Of a stretch of 64,000 bases of DNA, positions 29,104-39,986 are shown piece by piece. The notes below the pieces were generated by a model that worked only from the letters and a program-made list of their open reading frames with translations, was not told where the DNA came from and did not search any database. How positions within the stretch are numbered: the stretch's first letter is position 1; the number at the start of each line of letters is the position of its first letter. Source of the stretch: Acridotheres tristis (lineage: Eukaryota > Chordata > Aves > Passeriformes > Sturnidae). Location: positions 24,675,529-24,739,528 of the forward strand of contig CM072894.1 of NCBI GenBank assembly GCA_037013685.1, read 5' to 3'. The position numbers and the translations under genes are program-made.

Positions 29104-30700
29104 GAAAAGTCGTATCTATTCCCTCCTTGCAGTTCTGGGAATGTGGAGTTGTAACCTGCAGTTTGCTTTGATATTTTCCTTTTTGCTATGTTCTGAAAGA
29201 ATTGCAAAGTGTTAGTTATTTTTATTTAAGCCCTATTAAATATTTGAAAGAATGGTTTAATTACAGCTTAGAAATACATTTCAGATAATTTGTTGTAAAA
29301 CTAGAAACCATTTGATTGAACAACTAAAAGGACTGCCTTCACACTGGAAAGTAGGCTGTCTCTGACGTGAGCTTGCAATTCATGTTTGTGCTTTAAAAGT
29401 AAAGATTTGCACTATCCCTTGAATTCCTTTGTAGCTTAAACAGCCCTGTGGTAACACCAAGCCAATGAAACAGAACTGCCAACATTTGCTTGCATTTTAC
29501 CACTTTGCTCACTACAATAAATGGGAGATTATGGTTAAAAAGCAAATCATTCCAGACTGGAATATATTATTTTATGGTCTCCTGCTTTCTTTTACACCCT
29601 AAAATACAGGCTACGTTTATTTTCCTTTAACTTGTTTCTCCTTGCACACATTTATTCTCTGCATACGCATAGTGTTCAATTCAGCCTCACCAATAAGCAA
29701 CCAATGCAGTTATGAAGAGCACAAGCCATCAACCAAGAAGCCAAGACAGCAAATTTTGAGGCTGCCACTGCTTCTGCAACCCAACATCTTCTTGTTTTGT
29801 CATTATTAATGAAGTTTGGAAAAGCACTCCTGTATGACTACAGTGAACACGATCACATTGGGAATAAAAGTAAACTGATCTGTCTCAAAGTTGCTCCATG
29901 AAAAGTTCATTGAAGTGAATAGAGTTGAAAGATTAATAAATGTGGTTTCTATCAATAAACTCAGTTTCAATAGCTCTGCACTTTTACAAACATCTTGTTT
30001 TTTCCTGGATGGCATTGTACTTTCCCACTCACAACCGAAATCCCTTTGTCTACGAGTAGGCGTTAAAATCATCATTATTTACAATTTATTAATATAGGAT
30101 TCATCTGAACTCCTGAAACAGAACCATTCCAATACCCGGAATGGTGTATTGTTCCTGCTTCCCTGGATGACTCAGCCTTCATTCCTCTACAAGAGCTCTC
30201 TAGGGAAAAGTTTGCAACCAAACCAATGCATACTGCTTCTTAGTGCCATGATTTACCCTTTTCAATCACAGCAGAAGTCTTCATCATCACTGATTATTCT
30301 ACCTGCCCTAAATAGAATACTCTCTCCTAAGAGCATGCCATGAAACACCTGATGAGAATACTAGGAATTTCATCTCTGATTTCTTCTTTGACTATTTCAT
30401 AGCTCTTTTAACTCCAAACTTATATGTATAGCTTATGTAAGACTATAATACCTTCTGTTAAAAGTCCTAATAAGGTTACCTCTCACACCAACTTTTTTTT
30501 TTATTTTGATATTTTAAGTGCTATATAGAAAGTATGTTTTCTCCCTTTAAGGTACAAACTACAGAGCTGTATTCAAAGACAACAAACTACAGATTTCTCC
30601 CACACACAATTGTGACTATTACACACAGGAACCAAGGGCAAACTTCCTTTGGATTGTAATATCCAGTATCTAAAATAGACTCTGAATACAATAGTTGCTG

Positions 30701-30729
30701 GTTTTCTGTTTTGTTTTGTTTTGTTTTTT
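30701..30729 (+). repeat. (TTTTG)n microsatellite
   Basis: GTTTTCTGTTTTGTTTTGTTTTGTTTTTT-type repeat with three to four clean TTTTG units. Confidence 0.9.
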
Positions 30730-33652
30730 CCCCAGTTTTATTCCAGGAACCAATATGATATAAAAATCTGCTTCAGAAGTTCTGACAAAGTTGTTCCATT
30801 CATGACTCAAAGAGCTTATTCTAGATGTTTTCAGAACATGTTAAAAGAAAGTTGGCATTTTCATTTTTCCTTCATTCAGCATAGAGAACTGCAACTAGAT
30901 GAAAGAAAATAACTTATAACAAAAATATTTGGTGAGTTTTCCATTAAAAAAAAAAACACAAAAAACTTTGCTTTCTATGTTCTAGTTTATACATAAGCTC
31001 TTAAGGCAAGCCTGTTAGCATGGATGCTTCCCAGCAGTATGCCAAACATCATAAGTAAATATCTATTTTATGCTGTCTCCCTTCTGCTGCTAGAAGTGGC
31101 AGGAATGTGATACACTTTCCACAAAAGTGTTTGGCTTTACTGTGCACTGCTATTTTCCAGCTTGAGCACAACGCCACAGGCTTATAATTTTAAAGTCAAA
31201 CAAATTATATACACTGAACAGAATTTTGGGAGATCTGTGCTGAGCTTGAGCCCAAAAGTCATAGATTACATGGTGTCTCTGAACTGCATCTCTCTTTACA
31301 CGAGCACATTTGTCTGTTGGGAATGTCACTCCTTAGATTTAAGCACTGCAGACATGGCACTGACACCTGCTCGTGGCATCACCTCTCCAAAGCTGGTCTT
31401 GCAAGAAAGTCATCAGTTATGGGCCATGTCTTCACAGAACAGCAGCTGCTTCATGTATTTTTTCCTGTGGAGAAGAGAGCCTACTGTGTTTCCCTCTCCC
31501 AAACCTTCCACCATTACCATTTCCACAGGTGGACAGTAACTACTGCTAGTAAGAGAGGCAAAATCCCTGCAACAGCAAAGCTGCATTGGCTGCATGACCG
31601 AGGGCAGAACTGAAGCTTTTCCCACTGGGCCTCTCTCACTTCTGCTAATAAAACAAACACATAGCTTCTGCTTGCTTCTCTGCTTATCCCAAATCCCCAC
31701 CAAATACTGCTGTGAGTGCCAAAAATCAATAAATGTTCTTTTTCCTTCACATTTACTCTGTCATACAGAGCAGGTGGCACAAGGGATACTGGCATTTTTC
31801 CAGCACAGTCTGTGTCTGCACACTTCTCTTATGCACCTCATTCCTGACAGTGTGTCAACAGCCCATCCTGTACTTTTTTTAGTAAGTAGCAAAAAAACAC
31901 AACCAAAGCAGAGCAACTATTTAGAACCCTTTGCTCCTCTACCCCCCTTGATGCTTGCCCTGCAGACTGTTTGCCAGCACAGGTCCAAGACAAAGGACAA
32001 GTAGGCTCTAATAGGCAACAACACGGGACACTGAAGATACAACTTACAGGATATCAACTCCTCTGAACAGATACAAGCATAACTCAATGTCTTTTTTCTG
32101 CAACTGGGCACAAAGATATTGAAGAGGGTCATATAACTTTTAATAAGCGTGGCATAAACACAAACCAGACAAAAAGCTTGGCTTTGATTATGCCTATCAG
32201 ATCTGCACACCTGTCTCAGGTGTGTTAGGATGTCACACTGTCTCACACAAAAATGAGAAAGTCAGGATGCTCAATATTCCCCCTTTCTGCCAGGTTCCCA
32301 CTGCCATCGACAGGATTCTGCACCTTGTGCTACACCATCATTCCTCACATCTCACACATTTCACAACTTCTGGGCATCATTTCAAAAGAAGCATTCAACA
32401 CGGTATGGAGAAAGTACCCTAGTGGAGAACAGTATCACAGGAATCTGATCTATTGTTCATATTTTCCATGGCAACAAATCAAAATGTTAGAAATATGTGG
32501 AGAGCAAGGATCGGATGGTTTCTCAGTTGGAGACCCATATGATTCCAAGAAATATGATCAAATACTTTTGCTTCTTTTTCAGACTGTTTGTACATTTTGC
32601 CATAGTTGTTTCAAAAACTGCATTTAAGCCCAGTGTTACGCAGTCAATGCTTTTTGACGTTCCCCAGGGCTGCTCAGGATGCCCACATTTATTTGTAGTT
32701 GATTATTACAAAGCAAAGGGAATTATTATTTCCCCCCTACATGCCTTACAAACAGCTCAAATAGCTTTATATAGCACTAAAAACTCCTGGACTTCCCACT
32801 GCAACTAAGTGCTTCCCTGCTGCAGAATTTTACTTTAATGCCCACATCAAACACTTCCTGGCCATAAAACAAATTCTTTTTGACACTATATATGCTTTAT
32901 ATTCTCATACATAATTGCCTATACTAACAACTCAGGAGAGCTAATAAGAACTGGAAAATCTTAAGTGATGCAGTTATAGTGTAGCAATTTTCTTATTATT
33001 TTTCATTATTTATTTATTGTATACAAAAAGCTGATAAATCTCTCTCATGGGCAAAAAATGTATTTCATACCTCAGAATCATATTTATCAGAATTATACTA
33101 GCTCTTTAGCATTACCAGTACAGATTTACCAGCATTTTAATTAAGCTCTTTCAGCTGTTCACACAAAGCTTTACTCATGGGTGCTTTGTGTGTTTGTTTT
33201 TTAAAATGGCACATTCCACTACTGCAGGCCCCTTTTTAAAAACGACAGCCTTTTACTTATTGTTATCTATTACTGAATAAACTTGATGAATTAGAACTTT
33301 CTGTCAATAAAGGACTGGGTTGTGCTTCATAAATTCATCTTCACTTGTTGCATTCATGTTTACATTAACAAATATATTCATCTGGCTTTCCACCCAGAGG
33401 CTCTGTTCCTTGCAGCACTGTCTTATCAATTACAAGCAAAGCTAAGCCTCCTCATAAAAACATTCAACATTATCAGAAAGCCACAGCCTAGTCCTTGTAA
33501 GGAAATATTATTTCCTGTAAAGATATCTACTATTTGCATTCAAGTGACAGTCAGAGAAAGTTTCTACAGCCACCATCCACCACTGCTTGCTGCTCCAACC
33601 CAAGCTCAGGCACTGCTCTGGCAGGAGCAGACTTAGTTCTCTTCACAGTAGC

Positions 33653-34018
33653 TGGTATAGGGCTAATTGTGCTGGAAACAGTGTTGATAATACAGAGTTG
33701 TTTCTTCTGTTCTTTCTGAGAATTGCTTACACACAGGCCAAGGCCTTTCCTGCTCCTCACACCACATCACTAGTGAGGAGCATAGAGGGAAGCCAAATTT
33801 GAGAGTGGACACAGCCAGGACAGCTGACCCCAACTGACCACAGGGATATCCCATCCCATACAGCACCATGCTCAACATTTAAAGCGGGGGATGAAGGAGA
33901 AGGAAAAGGAGGATATTCAGAGTGATGGCTTCACTTTTACTCTTGTAATTCTCTCCCCCATCCCACTGGGGGAGTGAGTGACTGTGTAGGGCTGAGTTGC
34001 TGGGGTTTGTCCATGGCA
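33653..34018 (+). mobile_element. 5' LTR of a decayed endogenous retrovirus
   Basis: The segment starts TGGTATAGGGC and ends CCATGGCA, as expected for a TG...CA LTR. Recognisable avian LTR stretches in order are GTGCTGGAAACAGTGTTGAT, the TTACACACAGGCCAAGGCC block, ACAGCTGACCCCAACTGACC, a weak TATA-like CATTTAAAGC near 33876, then TCTCCCCCATCCCACTGGG and GAGTTGCTGGGG at the end. From memory of related LTRs, a stretch that would carry the polyadenylation signal is missing around 33930. It lies in the intron on the strand opposite to the gene. No intact viral gene is present. Confidence 0.75.
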
Positions 34019-34036
34019 TGTGCCCAACCTGGGCCT
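34019..34036 (+). other. Retroviral primer-binding site, lysine-tRNA type
   Basis: TGTGCCCAACCTGGGCCT starts directly after the CA end of the LTR. It resembles the lysine-tRNA type site of class II (ERVK-like) elements, apart from an apparent one-base loss and a few substitutions. The position immediately after the LTR is what makes the call. Confidence 0.6.
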
Positions 34037-34627
34037 CAAAGGGTTCAAGATAATTAGAGATTTGATTGGAATGTACCAGATTAAATTTACAGCTGTTACT
34101 GCTGGTTAGCTATTAATCAGCAGCTTCTTTGCCATGGGGCTTGCTTCCCTTACTGCTCATTAGAGTCTACTGCTCATTAGTAGCTACTTTTTGCTGTACT
34201 GTTTATCATCTGACTGCTGGGCTGGGTGCATTTTGATAACAGCAGTGGCCATGCTCCTGGGCTGGCAAGTGGCCAGGGCATCTCTGCTGCTCCTGTGCAC
34301 TGGGCAGGCTGGAGCTGCAGTGTGAACCCAAGCCAAAGGGGCAGTGACAGTGGACAAGTCCCTGTGACAAAAGGACAGCCCGGGTGTCTGTGGCTGTGAA
34401 GAAGACCATGCCAGAGCCTGTACATCTCGAAGTGCCTGTGGCTGTGGGCACATCTGTACCACAGCTGGTTCCTCTGAAGGGACTGTGGTCCCAGGTACTC
34501 CCTGAAGCACCGTGGCTGTCAAACTGTGTGGCTGTGGCCAAGCCCACCACAAAGTAGGGACTGGAGCCATGGGAAAGGCAGGAGCAGGTTTACTTCTGAA
34601 AGGACTGTGGCTGTGGAAATGCCATGC
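34037..34627 (+). mobile_element. Retroviral leader remnant, internal region largely deleted
   Basis: Following the primer-binding site, TTGATTGGAATGTACC, TTACAGCTGTTACTGCTGGT and TATTAATCAGCAGC look like the untranslated leader of the same avian retrovirus family. After about 34210 the sequence becomes GC-richer, with at least five copies of a CTGTGGCTGTG-like motif (near 34388, 34436, 34511, 34527 and 34605). No gag, pol or env coding sequence is recognisable, and only about 600 bases separate the two LTR ends, so most of the provirus is gone. Minus-strand open frames here overlap in all three frames and reflect the repeats, not genes. Confidence 0.6.
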
Positions 34628-34628
34628 T

Positions 34629-34680
34629 GGAGTGAGCAGCTGTGTGGGGCTTCACTGTTTTTGAGGGTTAAGCCATAGCA
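34629..34680 (+). mobile_element. 3' LTR remnant (LTR tail only)
   Basis: GGAGTGAGCAGCTGTGTGGG followed by GGGTTAAGCCATAGCA repeats, imperfectly, the last 50 or so bases of the LTR at 33968..34018. The direct repeat shows that both LTR ends of one element survive around a shrunken interior. The six bases after it (AGTCCC) share four positions with the six before the 5' LTR (AGTAGC at 33647..33652), compatible with a decayed 6-base target-site duplication. Confidence 0.55.
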
Positions 34681-35493
34681 AGTCCCCGTATAAACTCTTC
34701 CAGCACTACATCTGAACATTCCTACATAAGTCCATCAGCAAAATAATTAGACAAGGTAGAGTTTAGCTTCTAGATACCTCTGTTGCTTCAGCTCATCAGT
34801 TACCACATAAGCATTCAAAACACAAAACAAAAGTTGCTGAAACAACCCCCTTACTTAGAGCTTGGTTTCAATACTTTCTCCTATTCCTATGACTAGTGCT
34901 AAAAGACAGCATGGACCTTATCAATGTGATACTGCATTGCTGAAAAACGATAATATCTTACTCCTCACAACATGACAAAACTACTGTGGGACAGTTAACT
35001 AAGACAGCTAACTATTTCAATTTCTGACCTTAAACTGAGACCACTGTCATAACTTCATACATTGTTAATATCTCTTTAATACAGAGTACAGCCAGAGCTT
35101 GACTTGCGATAGTGATTTTGAACCTCTTCCTCTTTTCTACAGATAAAATTAGCTATTACTCTAATAGCTATCTGCACAATCAAATAAGCATATCTATTCA
35201 CCATCTCAGCCAGCAGTAGGAGACAAAGGCAAGGCAAACTCAAATATCATGCTCAAGGTTTACAACTTTCTTTTGTTAAGCAATTACCATATGACCTTTT
35301 ACTTGCTGAGGAACTCTGGTTCAAGGGTTCAAACATGATATTGTAACTCCCATCTAACACTTCTTTAATGGCCAAGCAATTTCTTATCATTAGTGTTAAG
35401 CATATAAGAGAAAGCCCCTTACTGTCTCTCTATAGATTTATCAAATGGTGTTTGATTAAAATACACTTCAGGGATGTTTAAGAATGAAAATTG

Positions 35494-35544
35494 TGATTGA
35501 TTTTCAATTAAAACTTTTTTTTCTGATTGATTTTCAATTTAAAA
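35494..35544 (+). repeat. Imperfect direct repeat with 30-base period
   Basis: TGATTGATTTTCAATTAAAA at 35494 recurs at 35524 as TGATTGATTTTCAATTTAAA, separated by a T-rich spacer. It is consistent with a small local duplication. Confidence 0.85.
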
Positions 35545-36190
35545 CCTAGTAGTGATTTTGTTAGTGTTTCCTAAAATGAAATTCATACGTAATATGATAA
35601 TGCAGGACTTTCCACTTTTAGAGGCTCTACCTTGGAAATAAGATGAGAGCCAACAACCCAAATTTGCAACAGGATGTTGAATGTTGCCCTAAATACTGCC
35701 AACTTCTCCTTTCTGGCACTATGCTTCATATTCATAGTTCCACCTGGTGTTTGAACTCATTATCTGGACCTCAAACATTCTTGATGGCAAATGTCTGAAA
35801 AGTTGTTTTCCACATTCACTATTTCTGCAGAATTATCTAATCATTGAATTCCACTGGAATTATATATCTAATTGCTATTGTTTTAACAACTACAGTTTAG
35901 AATAGGGTCTCAAACCTAATGACGTTTAAACCCTTAAAATATGGGAAGTCATCCAAAGCAAAAAGACTATCTGAACTTCCTTAATGATATATCTACAAGA
36001 GAAGTGGAGATCTTCAAAATTAATAGAAGTTTTCTCTAATAAAGGAGGAAATTGCTCCTACATAGCACACTCTCAGGAGCATAAATTAATGGCTCTATTC
36101 AGCTTGGCTCTGAATGCACTACATACAAACAGCATAGAAAGTTATTTTTGTAAAAGTGATTAAAACTAATAATTTAAGCATTTCATAGTG

Positions 36191-36199
36191 CAACCTTAC
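36191..36199 (-). other. Splice donor after the LNRRDG exon
   Basis: Minus-strand GATG|GTAAGGTTG follows the GAT codon of RRD. The donor leaves one G of the glycine codon, and that G is completed by GA at the start of the exon ending at 28795. The match to the vertebrate donor consensus is good. Confidence 0.85.
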
Positions 36200-36310
36200 C
36201 ATCTCGCCTGTTGAGTTTTGCAAAGCTGGGACTGTAAGTACTGAAGAGCTCAGAGGAACTGGTAAGGGCAGCTGAAGGTAAGGGAGATACCAATGCATCA
36301 TCACAATTAT
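36200..36310 (-). CDS. CNTNAP5: CNTNAP5-like exon: start of the discoidin domain
   Basis: This internal exon of 111 bases encodes the start of the mature ectodomain of a contactin-associated protein, a neuronal single-pass adhesion protein of the neurexin superfamily. Read on the minus strand it begins with two bases of a split codon, then NCDDALVSPLP, a serine-rich SSSELFSTYSPSF stretch, and ends KLNRRDG, the last glycine codon being split. The Cys-Asp-Asp start and the LNRRDG end are typical of the first part of the CNTNAP discoidin (F5/8C) domain; the Cys normally pairs with a Cys at the domain end, which is encoded in an exon not seen here. An acceptor (pyrimidine-rich tract then TAG) precedes it and a GTAAGG donor follows. 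Both splice phases are 1, so the exon is symmetric. Its third codon positions are rather AT-rich. Family assignment is strong; the paralogue is inferred mainly from the next exon, and CNTNAP4 is the main alternative. Confidence 0.88.
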
Positions 36311-36335
36311 CTAAAAAGGAAAACAAAAAAACAAA
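36311..36335 (-). other. Splice acceptor before the NCDD exon
   Basis: Minus-strand sequence reading into the exon is a T-rich run (GTTTTTTTGTTTTCC, then TTTTTAG). This is a good polypyrimidine tract plus AG acceptor, and it fixes the upper exon boundary at 36310. It splits a codon after its first base. Confidence 0.8.
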
Positions 36336-37081
36336 ACATACAGAGGTCATCATATGAGCAACACATGCCAACTTGTGCTATCTCTAGGTAGTGCTTTTTC
36401 TACTTAGTAGTCAGCGAGTGGACACACAGAACACTTGTGCTTGAATTCACATGGAGAACAGAAATTAACCCTCCAGAATGTCCCAGTATGGTGGGACAGC
36501 AACCACATGGGAGCTGCTGTTCAGACATTGAATGCTTGAAAAACTGGAAATGGTTGCCCTTTCAGGGAATGAGATTTGACTGTCTACCCTGCAGTTAAAG
36601 AGGGTATTGACTCTTGTTGCAAAAGCCACTGAAAGAGTGCAGTAATGCCCTGGCAGACCTCAGAGAACACTCCAGGTGTTCTGTGTCCAGTGCAGTTTTT
36701 CCACAGAACAGGTGTGCAATGCAGGAGTTACAACTTCATATTTCTGTGTGGAAATGACACACAAGAATATGCCATGGGGGCTTTTGCAACATGTAAAAGT
36801 GTGTCCTGTGCTTCACAGGCTACACTAAAATTTCAAAATCTGAACATCTCCGTCATTTCTTCCCCAAGCTCACACAAACTGGTTTTGTTCACTCATATGA
36901 GCAGCCTCTACGTTTCTCCCCTCTTTCTTTCACATCTGCTTCTGAGGACAGAGGGGCTATGCTAACACTCAAGTGGAATTTTTGAGCCCCTAATGTTTGA
37001 ACAGGGATGGAATGAAATAAATTTTCTCATTACGATGCTGTCACATAAACACTCAAGAACATAACACGGGATTTCAGTAGG

Positions 37082-37099
37082 GAATAATAATAATAATAA
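37082..37099 (+). repeat. (AAT)n microsatellite
   Basis: Six tandem AAT-type units. Confidence 0.9.
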
Positions 37100-39968
37100 A
37101 CCTCTCTCGTTTTTAATTGAAACTCCCATGGAGCAAACATGGACCTCATTACTGGAAAAGGCCTGCAGGTCACCAGGATCTCAGGCCACCACAGTGTTCT
37201 TACACTCAGAGAGTAAATAAGCAGTTTGCAAGGACTGGAGAGGAGGTGGGGGAAGGAAGGGCTACAAAAGACAAAGAATAAAAGCAAAACTTGCTTGATA
37301 GTTATGAAAATGAGTTTAGATTATTCCAAACCTGAGTGATACCTTTTCCATATTGAGACAGATTACATTAAAATATTTCTCATCTCTTTCTGCAATACCC
37401 TCTAAAACAACCCAGATACTTTTGCAATCAAAATCCAGCTCTATAGGAAAGAAAAGCAATGTAATCAATGTAATTTATATCAGTGCATTGAATGATGGAT
37501 CTCAAAAACCAAACTTCTATACAAAATCCTTTCTAGCTCTTTGATTCCCAAGAGCAAAAAGGCCTAGCAAGATCAGCAAGATAGATAAATTAGGGACAAG
37601 TCTGCACTGATGTTGTAGCCACGAGGATAATGAGCCAACAAAACAAATATCACGAGCAGATTCCCTATGACTTACACCCTTTGAATCTCAGAGAACTTCG
37701 GAAGCGTTTGTGGAATGTCATTCTCCTGGTACACACGAAATCAGGCCATGACAGTTCTATTTGGACTTTAAAAAATCCAAGACAACTGTAAATTGAGGGT
37801 CTTAAATTCACCATCACTCGTGAACTGAACAGAGATTTAAACAAAGATTGAAAATGTTGAATTCATGAGGGCACTGAATTCACCCAAACTTCTGCATTCT
37901 ATAAAACCAGCAGAGGGGTTGGAAACCTCTCAAAAAAAAGTCCAAAATCTTAGTGGACAGATCTACAGGACAATTCAGCAACACTTAACCCATGAGGCTG
38001 GAAATAACTGAACACAGAGATTTCATTTTAAACAGTGTCTAGACTGCTGGCTCTCTTCAGTTCCCTGTGGTTGCTCCTGGGCCACGAGAGAACTCAGCAC
38101 ATCAGCCTGTGATCCAGTTGTCCATCACTGTTCCCCAAAGGCAGGGCTGGATACCTACAGGACACCAAGTATCTCAGCATCACAGAGGAAAGCATTTCAG
38201 AGCAACACATTAAGGTTTTCCCTGGGATTTCTAGAGGGTCCAGGCTGAGAAGTGACAATTAGCTCTTGTATCTGTGAGATACTTTGTCTAAATTTCCATA
38301 TCCTTTGCTTCTGTCCCAATGCATGTTCATCTGCATCTCTGCTGCTACAGTACTGAAATACCATTTCCACATGGAATTCTTATTTTGCTTTGTTCTAAAA
38401 AACGAAGGAAGGGAGGAAAGGGAAATGGAAGCTGAATTACAGCTAGGAAACCTTCCCTGAATTAATATCTAACTATAAAAAAAAAAATGTAAGTTTAAGG
38501 CTTCAGGATTTAGGACAGCATTAAAAAATTGATGATAGTTCTGAGAGCGCCAAGACTAATACAGCCCCACTTTGAACAGATAAGAGAGTAACGATTGATT
38601 GACTCGGAGTACATGCAGAAATTTCCTCCAAGTGAAGATTATTTTTGAATGGATACTCTGACAAGATGCAAGGTCACTCTTCTGCCCTTCACTCAATCAA
38701 AATTAACTTTGTACTGGAGGTTGAACCAAGAGCTCTACATGCACAGACCGACAATGCAGCATACAGCATAGTTTTTACATGCCAAATGAAATTCTAGAGT
38801 ACAGCAAATTGCTTGGGATGCATCAATCAACTTGTACACACACAAAAATCCAGAACATTAGCAGAACAGCTCTGATACATCCTTTGTCAGAGACCCATCA
38901 TGTACACATTTGAAACTGATATCACCTTTCAAAACTTAGCTGAAATACAGTACAGAGTTCAAAAAGTGGGATGTGCATGTACAGTGAAGGTCATTCCATT
39001 GGCCCTGCTTCCATGAGAAGGCAATATTGAAAAGCAAAGGAACCAACAATCAAAGACACACCTCTCAAGATTAAAAAACTCCTGAAGAAAGGATGTTATT
39101 ATCATGTTTCCTTTTGGGATGGATGCAGACAAGAAAGAGATGAAAAATTTTGTGTTTATGCAAGATCAAAGAATATCCATGGCAAAACCAGAAGCAAAAC
39201 CAGCATATCCTGATTCCCACCACATAACCCCAGCACACACATTTCAAGAGTCTTCATACCCCACACTTAATGTGACAGAAAAAAAACATTATTTCAGGTG
39301 CTCCCACATTTATAGCTCCTTATCTATAGTTCTTGACATGTTTCTCCATTTGCTTTGTCAGAACAAGAATTTTGCTTCTTGGAGTTAACTGTATTATACG
39401 CCTATTAAAAACATTGGTTTTAACAATGAATAATTCCACACTACAGAACCATTTAAAACATCTGGACACTCACAAAAGCTCATTTACTAGCCAGTTGTTC
39501 AGTTGTTTTCTCCTGTGTTTTCCTTGACAGGATAATTAGCAAAGAAATAATGAAAAAGAGGGTCTAATTGTACCTATAAACCAACTTTTTAATGCAAATC
39601 ACGTAACAATACAGATGTTGATTTGCATTTGAGAAAAGGGTGCTGACCTTGAATATGCCAACTTCTGAAAAACAAGCAGTTACTGACAGCATTTACAGTG
39701 TCTTGAGTGTTACTAGAACTTTCATAAGCAATCTTGCTTCTGGAATTAAGAAAAATAGTTACATATATCAACCTTGATTTTCTCGGTTTTATTCACTGAT
39801 GTTTTTTTAAAATAATGATAAAATTAACAAAAAAACCCCAGGAGAAGTTAATATTTTTATTTTCATACTATGAAGTTGTTTTATTGATTGGTTTTGATTC
39901 TTTTCTTGGAGCTTTAATTAACCTCTAATTAAAAACAAGGAAATGTCTTCTCCCTCTTTGCCCATGTA

Positions 39969-39986
39969 TTTTTTTTTTTTTTTTTT
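39969..39986 (+). repeat. Poly-T tract
   Basis: 18 consecutive T. Confidence 0.95.

Noticed and set aside
31594..32004. 136-codon plus-strand open frame
   Set aside because: No recognisable domain, AT-intron composition, and overlapping open frames on both strands; typical chance frame.
34177..34570. Three overlapping minus-strand open frames of 82-128 codons
   Set aside because: Kept open by the CTGTGGCTGTG repeats in the retroviral leader, and antisense to the element.
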